Shown here one piece after another: positions 18,360 through 28,202 of a stretch of DNA of 64,000 bases. Positions within the stretch are counted from its first letter, which is position 1. Each line of letters starts with the position of its first letter. The stretch is taken from assembly GCA_026390695.1 (NCBI GenBank), contig JAPLFL010000088.1:42078-106077 (forward strand), in the 5' to 3' direction. The stretch is from Candidatus Kapaibacterium sp. Its GTDB lineage: Bacteria > Bacteroidota > Ignavibacteria > Kapaibacteriales > UBA2268. The notes beneath the pieces are model-generated. The model saw nothing but the letters and a program-made list of their open reading frames with translations. It ran no database searches and had not been told where the DNA came from. A program made the position numbers and the translations under genes.

Positions 18360-19811
18360 ATGAGATATTTCCTCCTCATCATAATGATTTTTTGCCAATC
18401 AGCATTAGCACAAGACTTTGAAATTTTGGCAAATAAAGCTGCACATGGTGAACCCTATTATCAGGCAATTTACGGTGAATTCCTGCTAAGAGGGATTTTT
18501 ATTCCAGCAAATCTGACTGAAGCTATAAAACTGATTGATGAAGCAGCTGAAAAAAAACAAGCGATTGCAATTTTTAATCAGGCTCAGATGGCTCAATTCG
18601 GAGTGATTGATGGCATTGATACTATTAAATCCAAAAAACTTTATCAAGAATCTGTTAAAGGTTTGAAAGCGCTTGCTGATGCTTCCGACAAGTATGCTCG
18701 TTTCGACCTCGGACTAATTTATTATTATGGCTTAGGTACTGAATTTAATTACATTAAAGCTCAGGATCTATTTCGTAAAGCCGCTGAACAGGATCATTAT
18801 GAGGCTCAATATTACCTTGGGTTAATGTTTGAAGCCGGTCAAGGAGTAGTCAAAGATTACCCCATGGCACTTAAATGGTACACCAAAGCTGCCGAAAACG
18901 GTGTAGTTACTGCTCAATGCAATCTTGGATTCATGTATTATAATGGCAAAGGTGTTACTAAAGATTATTCACAGGCATTTTATTGGTATGGTAAAAGTGC
19001 TGACGCTAACGATGAAATTTCGCAATACAGCCTTGGGATCATGTTTACTTATGGTGAAGGAGTTGAAAAGGACACAAAAGTTGCTTTTGATTGGTTTACA
19101 AAATCTGCAACAAGAGGATATGCAAAAGCACAGTTTCAGTTAGGGTATGCTTATGCTCAAGGAATTGGAACAGTAGTTGATGCATCCAAATCGCTCGAAT
19201 GGTATTTAAAATCTGCTGAACAAGGCTACCCCGAAGCTCAATGTAATCTGGGTGCTATTTATTATACCGGAATTGGGGTTGATAAAAATTTTGATGAAGC
19301 TTTGAAATGGTATAGATTGGCTGCTGATCAGGGTGATGATATCGCTCAATATAATATCGGAGCAATGTATTATACCGGGGAGGGAGTTGAAAAAGATTTG
19401 AAATTAGCTTTTGAGTGGTACGAAAAATCTGCACGTCAGGGTTATAAGTATGCACAATGTAATTTGGGAGTGATGTATAGGAATGGTGAATCAACCGAAA
19501 AAGACCTTGAAAAAGCCTTATATTGGTTTACAAAAGCCGCGGAATCTGGTGATGAATTAGCTCAATTTTTTCTTGGACAAATGTATAAAAATTCTGAAGG
19601 TGTAGTGCAGAACTATAATAAAGCGGTGCAGTATTTTGAAATTGCTGCCGAGAAAGGTTCAGCAATGGCTCAGTTTACACTTGGAAATATGCTATATCAT
19701 GGAGACGGAGTTAAAAAAGACACGGAAAAAGCTATGAAATATCTCAGAGATGCTGCTTCCAATGGGTCAACTGAAGCAAAAGACATGCTTAAAGAAATTG
19801 ACAAGAAATAA
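18360..19811 (+). CDS. Exported Sel1-like repeat protein
   Basis: A 483-residue protein with a signal peptide (about 1-18, cut after ALA) and about eleven Sel1-type repeats of 36 residues with the consensus AQ.NLG.MYY.G.GV.KD...A..WY.KAAE.G. Sel1 solenoids are protein-protein interaction scaffolds, often tied to envelope stress or cell-cell signalling; no partner is evident. The gene starts 75 bases after xerD on the same strand and stops 4 bases from the convergent phosphodiester glycosidase gene. Very regular repeats imply expansion by internal duplication. Periplasmic location is inferred from the signal peptide. Confidence 0.9.
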   Translation: MRYFLLIIMIFCQSALAQDFEILANKAAHGEPYYQAIYGEFLLRGIFIPANLTEAIKLIDEAAEKKQAIAIFNQAQMAQFGVIDGIDTIKSKKLYQESVKGLKALADASDKYARFDLGLIYYYGLGTEFNYIKAQDLFRKAAEQDHYEAQYYLGLMFEAGQGVVKDYPMALKWYTKAAENGVVTAQCNLGFMYYNGKGVTKDYSQAFYWYGKSADANDEISQYSLGIMFTYGEGVEKDTKVAFDWFTKSATRGYAKAQFQLGYAYAQGIGTVVDASKSLEWYLKSAEQGYPEAQCNLGAIYYTGIGVDKNFDEALKWYRLAADQGDDIAQYNIGAMYYTGEGVEKDLKLAFEWYEKSARQGYKYAQCNLGVMYRNGESTEKDLEKALYWFTKAAESGDELAQFFLGQMYKNSEGVVQNYNKAVQYFEIAAEKGSAMAQFTLGNMLYHGDGVKKDTEKAMKYLRDAASNGSTEAKDMLKEIDKK

Positions 19812-19815
19812 TTTT

Positions 19816-21312
19816 TTATTTGCCTTCGGTAACGAATAATTTCTTTATTACTGCTATAGCAGCAGAAATACGTCGGGATGCATCCGGATTTTTTCTTAGT
19901 ACATTTTTTCTTCCGACTACTAAGGCTGAAGATCCACCACCATCAAGGTTCATTGCATCGTAACAACCAATTACTTTCATTATATTTGCCATCTGAGATA
20001 GTGAGGCTACACAGGTATGCTCCTTAGAATTAGCAAATTCAACAGCTGCAAAATAAGTTTTAGACCCATCTTTATTAACACCTATAGCTGTTCTTGGTAA
20101 TTGCCTGTTAATAAAACGCCTTGAATGTGAACCTTCAAGATAAGCTTCATGCTTTGCAATTCCATTACGAACCAAGCGAGGAGTTCCGCAGGCTGCATTA
20201 ACAAAAACAGTATTTGAATGTGAACTTGTTGTATATTTTAAAATAATGGTATCGCCTAATTTTGGAATATCCTGAATGATATTATCAGCACCGAATGAAA
20301 TAACGCATCCATCAGTTGGTACACGAGCGGATCCGCTATCTGCTGAAAGTACTGTACATTGAATATCTTTATTTATTAACGGAGATTCAAGATATTTGAC
20401 TCTGATTTTAGGGAATGAATATTCAATTTGCTGTGAGCGCTGGTTTTCAGTAAATTCCTCTTTATATTTTTCAAATTCCTTTTCCAGATCAATTGAATCA
20501 GCATAATCATATTCATCAAAAACTTCCCTTTCGGTTTTTTTGAGAATTTCCTTGAAACTTTTATTAGTTAAAATTGGTATTACATCTCCGGCAAATTTAT
20601 TATAAACAACTACATCAGATGTATATTTACGATGATTTGCCATATCAATCCCAAACTCTTTATTTTTCCATCTGACAGATCCATGTATGGAGAAATTATC
20701 TATAGTAGGTATGTTATTTTCATCTAAAAAACATGAAGACCAATCTTTATACTGGCGCATTTCGACGATCTCTCCATCGACAACCATTGGGCCGATAGGA
20801 AAATTTGTTATTGCTCGCCAAAAATTGGCATTAATTGCTGCAAGGACAATGGAGTTTCCTTTTTGATCATTCATGTTCATTAAATCATGAATCTTATCCA
20901 ATTCGCCTGTTCTGTTCTTGGCTTTAAGTATTTTTAGACCGATACCGGATTCCAAATTGTCGATTTCAATTGTATGAACTAAGTGATGAGTTTTTTTAGA
21001 TCCTATCTGATACACTCTATACTTTACACCAACACTGATAGTAGAATCCAGAATTTTAATATATGAAACAGATTGATCATTTGTAACTACTTTTGATTTC
21101 TTGATGCTCTTTTTTTGAATAGTCTGTTTTGAGGATTTTGATTTAGCAGAGCTAATTTTTTTAACGGTAGTCTTGCTGTTTAATTGTTTTTGATTTGTTG
21201 TTGCGTTTGATTTTTTCTTGGCTAATGCAGCAAAAATAAACGAGTAGGATAATAACGCTATTGAGAGAGTTATTAAAAAGTAGTTTCTAATATTTGCTAT
21301 AGTTTTATTCAA
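19816..21312 (-). CDS. NAGPA-domain phosphodiester glycosidase family protein, exported
   Basis: A 498-residue protein. A membrane/signal segment (about 10-31) is followed by a Lys/Ser/Thr-rich low-complexity linker (about 32-78), then a NAGPA-type (PF09992-like) domain: AAINANFW, GPMVVDGEIV, LPRTAIGVNKDG and NLDGGGSSALVV at the C-terminus are the family hallmarks. The family includes the mammalian enzyme that uncovers mannose-6-phosphate; bacterial members are thought to act on glycan phosphodiesters, but substrates are mostly unknown. The start is TTG: an in-frame TAA lies about eight codons upstream and no ATG precedes the signal segment. An acidic insert (about 265-290) splits the domain. 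Confidence 0.85.
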   Translation of the reverse strand: MNKTIANIRNYFLITLSIALLSYSFIFAALAKKKSNATTNQKQLNSKTTVKKISSAKSKSSKQTIQKKSIKKSKVVTNDQSVSYIKILDSTISVGVKYRVYQIGSKKTHHLVHTIEIDNLESGIGLKILKAKNRTGELDKIHDLMNMNDQKGNSIVLAAINANFWRAITNFPIGPMVVDGEIVEMRQYKDWSSCFLDENNIPTIDNFSIHGSVRWKNKEFGIDMANHRKYTSDVVVYNKFAGDVIPILTNKSFKEILKKTEREVFDEYDYADSIDLEKEFEKYKEEFTENQRSQQIEYSFPKIRVKYLESPLINKDIQCTVLSADSGSARVPTDGCVISFGADNIIQDIPKLGDTIILKYTTSSHSNTVFVNAACGTPRLVRNGIAKHEAYLEGSHSRRFINRQLPRTAIGVNKDGSKTYFAAVEFANSKEHTCVASLSQMANIMKVIGCYDAMNLDGGGSSALVVGRKNVLRKNPDASRRISAAIAVIKKLFVTEGK

Positions 21313-21460
21313 TAATCGGCTAACAGAAATTTATACAAATTTAAATATAATGATTTTTTTTGAATTCTTAAATCTCTATTTTTTTTCAAAGTAAAAAAAG
21401 AGTTAATTTAGTTTTTATTAAAATTGATAATTTGATAAATATTTAAATTAGGAGTTTAAA

Positions 21461-22240
21461 ATGTTTGAAACCTTATTAACAGAAAAAAAAGAGAATTATC
21501 TTGTCGTTACTTTAAATCGTCCTGATAAACTGAATGCGCTTAATACTCAATTATTCAATGAATTAGATGAAGTAATCAAATCAGTTGAGCTTGATGATTC
21601 TATCGGTGCCATGATTTTAACCGGATCAGGTGATAAAGCTTTTGCTGCCGGTGCCGATATTGGTGAATTGAATAAATCCGATCAACGATCAGGGAAATTA
21701 TTCTCAGAACATGGCTCAAAAGTTATGGCAAGACTCGAACAATTGCGCATACCGGTTATAGCTGCTGTAAATGGATTTGCACTTGGTGGAGGCTGTGAGC
21801 TGACCATGTCTTGTCACATTCGCTTTGCTTCAGAAAATGCAAAATTCGGTCAACCCGAAGTTAATTTGGGAATAATACCCGGATATGGCGGCACACAGCG
21901 ATTAGCAGGTCTTGTCGGAATTTCAAAAGCAATAGAGTTAATAATCTCTGGTAATATGATAAATGCTACTGAAGCTGCCCGTATCGGTTTAGTAAATGCA
22001 GTTTTCTCTAAAGATGAATTATTGACAAAAACAGAAGAATTTGTTCGGTTGGTTTTATCAAAAGGTAGATTAGCTGTAAATTCAGCTATTGAGGTTATCA
22101 TGGCATCCCGCTATTTGTCTCCTGCCGAAGGTTTGGCTTTTGAGTCGATTAAATTCGGAGATCTATGCGCTACTGCAGATTTTAAAGAAGGAACCTCAGC
22201 ATTTTTAGAAAAGAGAAAGGCAGAATTTATTAACAAATAG
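21461..22240 (+). CDS. Enoyl-CoA hydratase/isomerase family protein (crotonase)
   Basis: A 259-residue crotonase-fold enzyme. The oxyanion-hole segments AFAAGADIGEL (about 60-70) and NGFALGGGCELTMSCH (about 104-119) are intact, and both catalytic glutamates of true hydratases are present, Glu113 and Glu133 (KFGQPEVNLGIIPG). It should hydrate 2-enoyl-CoA to 3-hydroxyacyl-CoA in beta-oxidation or a crotonyl-CoA step. A good ribosome site (TTAGGAG) precedes the ATG. It stands between divergent and co-directional unrelated genes, so its metabolic partners (thiolase at 3.8 kb, acyl-CoA dehydrogenase at 40.9 kb) are unlinked. Confidence 0.93.
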   Translation: MFETLLTEKKENYLVVTLNRPDKLNALNTQLFNELDEVIKSVELDDSIGAMILTGSGDKAFAAGADIGELNKSDQRSGKLFSEHGSKVMARLEQLRIPVIAAVNGFALGGGCELTMSCHIRFASENAKFGQPEVNLGIIPGYGGTQRLAGLVGISKAIELIISGNMINATEAARIGLVNAVFSKDELLTKTEEFVRLVLSKGRLAVNSAIEVIMASRYLSPAEGLAFESIKFGDLCATADFKEGTSAFLEKRKAEFINK

Positions 22241-22305
22241 GTTCTTAGAAACTTATCTGAATTCAAAACGTATTTTTATTTATTTTTTACTTTTTTAGGT
22301 GTATA

Positions 22306-24330
22306 GTGAAATTATATTCAATTCTTATAATAATTACATTTTTTTACTCAATTGGCTCACTTAAAGCCGCGGGTCAAAAATCCTTTGATGTAAATGGTAT
22401 GGATCAGACCATAAAGCCCGGAACCGATTTTTTTAAATATACTAATGGAAATTGGTGCAAAAACAATCCGATACCTCCCGAATATAGCCGCTACGGCTCG
22501 TTTGATATTTTACAAGAACAAAATTATTCTAATATTAAAGGCTTATTAGAATCTGCCGCAGCCGATAAAAATGCAAAACATGGATCAGTTGCTCAAAAAA
22601 TAGGCGATTTTTACTCAACCGGACTTGATATTGAAAAGATTGAAAAAGATTCATGGAATCCAATTAAAGAAGATCTGTTGCGTATTGATCAGGTTCGCAA
22701 TTTTGAACAATTTACACAGATCATAATAAGTTTGCATAAAAAAGGGATTTTCCCATTATTTTATTTCGGCTCTGCACAGGATGAAATGGATAGTGAGAAG
22801 ATAATTGCAATGATTTATCAGGGCGGTCTTGGTCTTGGTGATCGTGATTATTATTTAGGAACAGATAAGCGATCAACAGAACTTAGGACTGAGTATAAAA
22901 AATATATTCAAAATATGTTTCAATTAATTGAAATATCTCCGGAAGCCGCCACGAGAGCATCAGAAACAATTATTAATATTGAGACACAAATAGCAACAGG
23001 TTCTCGGACACGTCTGGAACTTCGTGATCCGCAAAAAAATTACAACAAAATGACTTTGGAAGAATTAAGTAAAATCATCGGTAAATTTAATTTTCATGAA
23101 TATTTCAAACTGTTCGGAGTTGCAGCAGAAGCTCCGATTAATGTAGGACAGCCAGATTTTATAAAAAATCTTTCAATGGCTTTTGAATCAATTCCTTTGC
23201 AGGACTGGATAGTTTATGTAAAGTGGCATTTGATCAATTCATCTGCAGGTTATTTAAATTCCAAATTTGAAAATGAAAGATTCCATTTTTATGGGACTGT
23301 TTTTTCAGGAAAAGAGAAAATGAAAGATCGTTGGAAAAGAGTTCTGGAAGCAACAAGCTCCGCTATGGGTGAGGCAATAGGACAATTATACGTAGAGAAA
23401 TATTTCCCACCGGAAGCAAAGAAAAGAATGTTAGAACTTGTAGCCAACTTGAAAACAGCATTAGCAGGTCGAATTAATAAATTAGAATGGATGGGGGATG
23501 CAACGAAAAAAGAAGCATTAAATAAATTGAATAAAATAAATGTCAAAATTGGTTATCCTGATATATGGCGTGACTACTCACTTTTGCAAATTTCAAAAGA
23601 GTCTTATCTTTCAAATGTATGGGCAGCTAATGAATTTGAATTCAAAAGAGACCTTGAGAAGATTGGAAAACCTGTTGACCGCAGTCAATGGGATATGACT
23701 CCACAGACTGTTAATGCCTATTATAGCCCTAATATGAATGAAATTGTTTTCCCGGCGGCAATACTTCAGCCACCTTACTTTAATCTCGAAGCAGACGATG
23801 CTATTAATTATGGCGCAATTGGTACTGTTATCGGCCACGAAATTACCCACGGTTTCGATGATCAGGGGCGTCAGTACGATAAAGACGGGAATATGAAAGA
23901 CTGGTGGACCGAAAATGATGCAAAGAATTTTAAAGCACATACTCAGGTAATTGTAGATCAGTTTAATACTTTCGTAGCCATTGATACTATGCATGTAAGC
24001 GGAGAACTGACTTTAGGTGAGAATATTGCCGATATTGGCGGTTTAACCGTCTCTTATAATGCGTATATGAATTCAATAAAAAATAAAAAAGTTGAGAATA
24101 TTGATGGATTCACACCACAGCAGCGCTTTTTCTTAAGTTATGCAAATATCTGGAAACAGAATATTAGGGACAAAGAATTAATGAAACGGATTAAAGAAGA
24201 TGTGCATTCTCCGGCACTATTCCGCGTTAATGGAGCCTTACCTAATATTCCATATTTTTATGAAGCATTTAACATTAAACAGGGAGATAAGTTATTTCTT
24301 GCTCCTGATCAGCGTGCAAAGATTTGGTAA
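22306..24330 (+). CDS. M13 family zinc metallopeptidase (neprilysin/PepO-like), exported
   Basis: A 674-residue protein starting with GTG. The signal peptide covers about 1-22. The N-terminal M13 domain begins with the family motif KPGTDFFKYTNGNW. The catalytic zinc site is HEITH at about 511-515, in VIGHEITHGFDDQGRQYD, with the third ligand Glu at about 572 in GENIADIGGL; the substrate-binding NAYYSPNMNEIVFPAAILQPP segment lies before it. It is a peptidase of small peptides, probably periplasmic or outer-membrane attached. No lipobox is visible at the signal cleavage site. It follows the hydratase gene by 65 bases and may share its transcript. Confidence 0.93.
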   Translation: MKLYSILIIITFFYSIGSLKAAGQKSFDVNGMDQTIKPGTDFFKYTNGNWCKNNPIPPEYSRYGSFDILQEQNYSNIKGLLESAAADKNAKHGSVAQKIGDFYSTGLDIEKIEKDSWNPIKEDLLRIDQVRNFEQFTQIIISLHKKGIFPLFYFGSAQDEMDSEKIIAMIYQGGLGLGDRDYYLGTDKRSTELRTEYKKYIQNMFQLIEISPEAATRASETIINIETQIATGSRTRLELRDPQKNYNKMTLEELSKIIGKFNFHEYFKLFGVAAEAPINVGQPDFIKNLSMAFESIPLQDWIVYVKWHLINSSAGYLNSKFENERFHFYGTVFSGKEKMKDRWKRVLEATSSAMGEAIGQLYVEKYFPPEAKKRMLELVANLKTALAGRINKLEWMGDATKKEALNKLNKINVKIGYPDIWRDYSLLQISKESYLSNVWAANEFEFKRDLEKIGKPVDRSQWDMTPQTVNAYYSPNMNEIVFPAAILQPPYFNLEADDAINYGAIGTVIGHEITHGFDDQGRQYDKDGNMKDWWTENDAKNFKAHTQVIVDQFNTFVAIDTMHVSGELTLGENIADIGGLTVSYNAYMNSIKNKKVENIDGFTPQQRFFLSYANIWKQNIRDKELMKRIKEDVHSPALFRVNGALPNIPYFYEAFNIKQGDKLFLAPDQRAKIW

Positions 24331-24694
24331 GATTGAAAATAAAATAGTATAAATAAAAGCAATGCAGCCATCTCTATAGCTGATGAGCCTGTTATATCAT
24401 TTCCTTAATGAATTAGGAATTATTGTCATTGATGCGGATGCAGGAATCCCCTACCAGACACACTTTAGGAGATTCCTGCATTCGCAGGAATGACAGCAAT
24501 AAGGAGTTTTTACACAAGCTCATTGGCAGGAATGACATGAACGAGCCTTTTGATACAGCCTCTGGTCAATGACGGCCACTATTATCCTGTCACTTAATAG
24601 CATACGGGAATCCTCTTCGTTTATTATTCATCCAAATATATCAACGTTTTTTTCGTTTATTCAATTTTGATTTTAATCTAAATAAAAAACTATT
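24331..24694. other. 364-base intergenic region holding a compound inverted-repeat element
   Basis: No gene seen. Most of the region is filled by a degenerate relative of the 133-bp element at 49.2 kb (24384-24563, listed separately). The remaining 130 bases lead into the barrel-protein gene and probably hold its promoter. Confidence 0.7.
24384..24563. mobile_element. Degenerate MITE-like inverted-repeat element, compound copy
   Basis: Contains an imperfect palindrome at 24425-24494 (GTCATTGATGCGGATGCAGG ... GATTCCTGCATTCGCAGG) and ends with GAGCCTTTTGATACAGCCTC at 24543-24562. That end matches the right terminal repeat of the clean copy at 49217-49349 at all but two positions. The left terminus is badly worn, and an extra GGCAGGAATGACATGA half-core before the right end suggests two elements fused or one with an internal duplication. 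No transposase is encoded. Confidence 0.7.
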
Positions 24695-25318
24695 ATGAAA
24701 AAACTACTGCTGATCCTTTTCTTGTCAATACTTAATATAAATTTGTTTGCTTATGATGATGAAGACGAGGAAAAACCAATCAACTCATTTGTCCCTTTTG
24801 TTGATCTATCCTATAATATTCCTATCAATGAATTCGGAATAAAATGGAATAATGGTGCTGGTCTGCATGGTGGTTTGTTCTATATGTTGGATAAAAGCAC
24901 AGCCCTTTCATTGCATGGCGGATATAGTTTCTATAATGCCACTAACGATGACGTGAATCATAAATATTTATTAAGCGATATTCCTGTATTTGCGGGATTA
25001 AATTACTTCTTCCGCAAGTCTCCAAGCGAATTCCAATGGTTTATTGGTGCGGAATTCGGTGTTCATATTCTAAAAAAGAGAACACAATTGCAACAGACAA
25101 CAAACAATATAACCACAACAAACACAAGCTATCAGGGAACTTCTTGTTTTGGTTATGGCCCCTATGCTGGATTTGTGATGCCTTTATACTGGGATTTTAA
25201 TTTAATTTGTACAGGAAAATATACATTTATTTCAGGCTCAGAGTGGATTGTTTATGATGGCACTCCGTTTACAGTTAGTCATATTAGTTTGAATGCCGGT
25301 ATTTCAATTGCGTTCTGA
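24695..25318 (+). CDS. Small outer-membrane beta-barrel-like protein
   Basis: A 207-residue protein with a signal peptide (about 1-18), a very acidic mature N-terminus (DDEDEE), and alternating hydrophobic/aromatic strands through to a terminal SLNAGISIAF that ends in phenylalanine, as BAM-assembled barrels do. Glycine-aromatic repeats (GGLFYML, LHGGYSFY, GYGPYAGF) suggest an eight-stranded OmpA/OmpW-like barrel. A Thr/Asn/Gln-rich loop lies at about 130-147. It is convergent with the subtilisin gene, with only 3 bases between stop codons. No function can be assigned. Confidence 0.75.
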   Translation: MKKLLLILFLSILNINLFAYDDEDEEKPINSFVPFVDLSYNIPINEFGIKWNNGAGLHGGLFYMLDKSTALSLHGGYSFYNATNDDVNHKYLLSDIPVFAGLNYFFRKSPSEFQWFIGAEFGVHILKKRTQLQQTTNNITTTNTSYQGTSCFGYGPYAGFVMPLYWDFNLICTGKYTFISGSEWIVYDGTPFTVSHISLNAGISIAF

Positions 25319-25321
25319 TAA

Positions 25322-28201
25322 TTAATTCTTCTCTATTATCTGATTTAATATAATCTCATTCTTCTTGATTCTCAGGATATAATTTCCTGCTGATAATTGT
25401 GTCAAACCAATTTTTAACGGAATACCGGCATTCATATTGATTGACTGATCAAAGAGAACATTTGCACTTATATCATAAATACTTATCTGATAAAGTCCAC
25501 TTTCTTTGAGAACTATATTTAAAAAATCAGATGTAGGGTTCGGATAGATCTTGGTTTGTAAAGAATCAACTTCAATAGTGGTGTCAATACTGTTAGTATC
25601 GGGATGTATTAAATTTCTGAATATTTTTGCTAAAGAATCAGAATTGCCAGCACAGCCAATTACTATTTTGAAATTTTTCTCTGTATTATACGGGAAAGCA
25701 CCCGTAAAGCGCATTCCGGTAATAAAACTTATATCGTGCATACCTATTGGCTGCATCGAAACACCGCTGTTTAACGATTTTAACTGTAAATTTACATTCA
25801 TTGTGTCCAGATTGTCTGAGGTTAATCCGGCAGCTTGAGCCACTGCACCTTTTTCAGGAGAATATACCATGCAACCGAAAACCGGAAATTTATTGTCAAA
25901 ATACGCAAGTTCGGCAGCAACACTATCTGATTTAACTTTCCCAGGGCAAGCTTCAGAGAAATATCTTACATAATTAAGCGAAGCATCATCATTTAAATCC
26001 CAATCGAAAAAATAGCCGACGGCAACATCATTCAGAGTTTTTCCTGAAACATTTTTTACTTTGACATTAGCGATTGTATAAGGCGAATTTAGCGAATCAA
26101 AAACAAATTTTTGGGTAATTTGCACCCCTATTTGATTTGATATGTTATCCTGAATAATACAAACATTGCTGTCAATGCCTGAATAAGGCTTGATAGTTTC
26201 AAAATCACAACTATTTGCAGGTTCACCATAAACCGAACTGATTACTTTGTCTGTTCCTGCAGTGGCCATTATTCCACCGAGCCAGAGCTGGTTTGTCAAT
26301 GCTTTTTTTACAAATCCTATGCCATATCTGTTATCTGAATTTGTTGAAAAACCGAAAGTTCCTTTATCGCCTACTGAAAATTTGATTTTATTGTTTGCAA
26401 AAGAAACAATTTCAGGACTTGCTGTGATCGGGATGCAGAAGAAATCATGGTAATTATTTTTTCCGCTTATTTCAACTCTGAGCATTGATTTTTCGTTATC
26501 AAATGACTTAATAAATATTCTGAATTTTGAGATTAATAAATCGGAATTTTCAGCAACAGATATATTATTTATAGTGGAATCAATCATTTTAATTGATTTT
26601 GCTGGATTATAAGCCGATGAAAGATTGAAAGACAGTCCTGTTGCGGCTCCCAAATAATTATGTGTCATTATTTCAACCCATACTGTATCACCAGGGAAAA
26701 ATCTTTTAATTTCTTGATTTGCGGAATTTTTGTAAATAAAGTTAATAGGTTTAATGCCGGGAATTGACATAGGATCTGTCTGAAAGCATTTCAAAGCATT
26801 AACTTTTCCGGGAATAAATTCCTTAACTGTGAAATTTGAACCGCTTATATCATCAGAGCATTGATGCAAAAATTCCTGAGATTGGATTGCTGATAAATCA
26901 GGATATTTGCCTCTTATCATTCCAAGAACGCCTGCTACGAGCGGTGATGCAAAGGAAGTACCTGTGCCTAATTGATCATAGCCATTATAATTGTTAATCG
27001 CTTCCGAACCTGTTCCGGGAGCCATTATTCTTACATTATGGCTAATTGAAGTCCAACTTGTTGCATTGTCATTCAAATCAAGCTCACCTACACCCAAAAC
27101 TCCATAGTATCCTGCAGGATAAAATACCGAAGGAATAGAATTGTAAGTATTTCGATTCCCTCCGGCTGCAACAATAGCCACATCGCGAGAAACAGCATAG
27201 TCAATCACCGATTGTTCAAATTCTGAAAAGGGTTGTCCGCAGGTGCCCCAGCTACAGTTTAATACCTTGAATCCACGAACAGCAGCATAAACTATTGATT
27301 GATAACCATAACGCACAAAAGTTTCATTTGTAGCAACAGTTTTGAGTGGAAAAAATTTACATTTTCCAGATGAGCCAGAAATTCCAATACCGTTATTCAT
27401 TGTTCCGCAGGCTATACCTGCGCAATTAGTACCGTGGGACAGCGAACCGTTAAAAGTATTGCCCCATGGAGTTGCGTCAAGATTATGAGCAAAGTTATAG
27501 CCATTATAATCATCAATATATCCGTTACCATCATCATCAATATTGTTATTTGGGATTTCTTTTGTGTTTATTGCAAGGTTACCGACAAGATCTTCGTGAC
27601 TTTGAAAAACCCCGTTATCACTAATTCCAATTACTACAGATGCGTCACCTTGATATATATCCCAAGCAGCCGGTATATTAGCTTTTTGTAAATTGAATTG
27701 TGTATTAAAATATGTATCATTTGGTGAGTACATTAACTGATTCTTGTAAACTGGCTCTACGAGTTCAATTTCAGGACATTGGCTTTTGATTCTATCAATC
27801 ATACCTCTGATATTTGTTGACTCATCAAATTGAATATAAAATGAGCGAAGTAGAATTTCTTCGTTTTTTAATATCTCATTAAAATTTAAATTAGACTGAA
27901 ACATGATTTCAGATAAATTCTTTTTATCATTCAAAAAGTAAGTTTGAACAGGCTCGAGGAGCTGTTGATCTATTTCTGCATTGATTCTTTCTAAAATTAA
28001 ATTGACTTTATCGGAATAATAAAATCCTTTCATAAAGCGCACGGCTAAGGTACCTTTAATGATTCTGGATTGTAATTCTTTTTTATTTTTCCCATAAGGG
28101 TTATATTTAGCTTCTAAAGCCGAGTTTAGCATAAATGAGAATAGAATTAATAAACCAATAAAAAGTAAATTAATTTGTATGTATTTTGATATATTTTTCA
28201 T
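25322..28201 (-). CDS. S8 family subtilisin-like serine protease with T9SS sorting domain
   Basis: A 959-residue secreted protease. A signal segment (about 12-31) and a propeptide region (about 45-155) precede the S8 domain: Asp195 (IGISDNGV), His256 (SHGTNCAGI), oxyanion Asn349 (AAGGNR) and nucleophile Ser416 (GTGTSFASPLVAG). A long beta-rich region (about 470-865) follows, and the last ~80 residues from TKIYPNPTSDFLNI to the end form a type A sorting domain. It is predicted to be exported through T9SS and anchored or released. It is the last gene of a minus-strand run and starts 1 base after the lipoprotein stop, implying translational coupling. The mid region has the PYTIANVKVKNVSG type of conserved secreted-protease appendix. 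Confidence 0.92.
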   Translation of the reverse strand: MKNISKYIQINLLFIGLLILFSFMLNSALEAKYNPYGKNKKELQSRIIKGTLAVRFMKGFYYSDKVNLILERINAEIDQQLLEPVQTYFLNDKKNLSEIMFQSNLNFNEILKNEEILLRSFYIQFDESTNIRGMIDRIKSQCPEIELVEPVYKNQLMYSPNDTYFNTQFNLQKANIPAAWDIYQGDASVVIGISDNGVFQSHEDLVGNLAINTKEIPNNNIDDDGNGYIDDYNGYNFAHNLDATPWGNTFNGSLSHGTNCAGIACGTMNNGIGISGSSGKCKFFPLKTVATNETFVRYGYQSIVYAAVRGFKVLNCSWGTCGQPFSEFEQSVIDYAVSRDVAIVAAGGNRNTYNSIPSVFYPAGYYGVLGVGELDLNDNATSWTSISHNVRIMAPGTGSEAINNYNGYDQLGTGTSFASPLVAGVLGMIRGKYPDLSAIQSQEFLHQCSDDISGSNFTVKEFIPGKVNALKCFQTDPMSIPGIKPINFIYKNSANQEIKRFFPGDTVWVEIMTHNYLGAATGLSFNLSSAYNPAKSIKMIDSTINNISVAENSDLLISKFRIFIKSFDNEKSMLRVEISGKNNYHDFFCIPITASPEIVSFANNKIKFSVGDKGTFGFSTNSDNRYGIGFVKKALTNQLWLGGIMATAGTDKVISSVYGEPANSCDFETIKPYSGIDSNVCIIQDNISNQIGVQITQKFVFDSLNSPYTIANVKVKNVSGKTLNDVAVGYFFDWDLNDDASLNYVRYFSEACPGKVKSDSVAAELAYFDNKFPVFGCMVYSPEKGAVAQAAGLTSDNLDTMNVNLQLKSLNSGVSMQPIGMHDISFITGMRFTGAFPYNTEKNFKIVIGCAGNSDSLAKIFRNLIHPDTNSIDTTIEVDSLQTKIYPNPTSDFLNIVLKESGLYQISIYDISANVLFDQSINMNAGIPLKIGLTQLSAGNYILRIKKNEIILNQIIEKN

Positions 28202-28202
28202 T

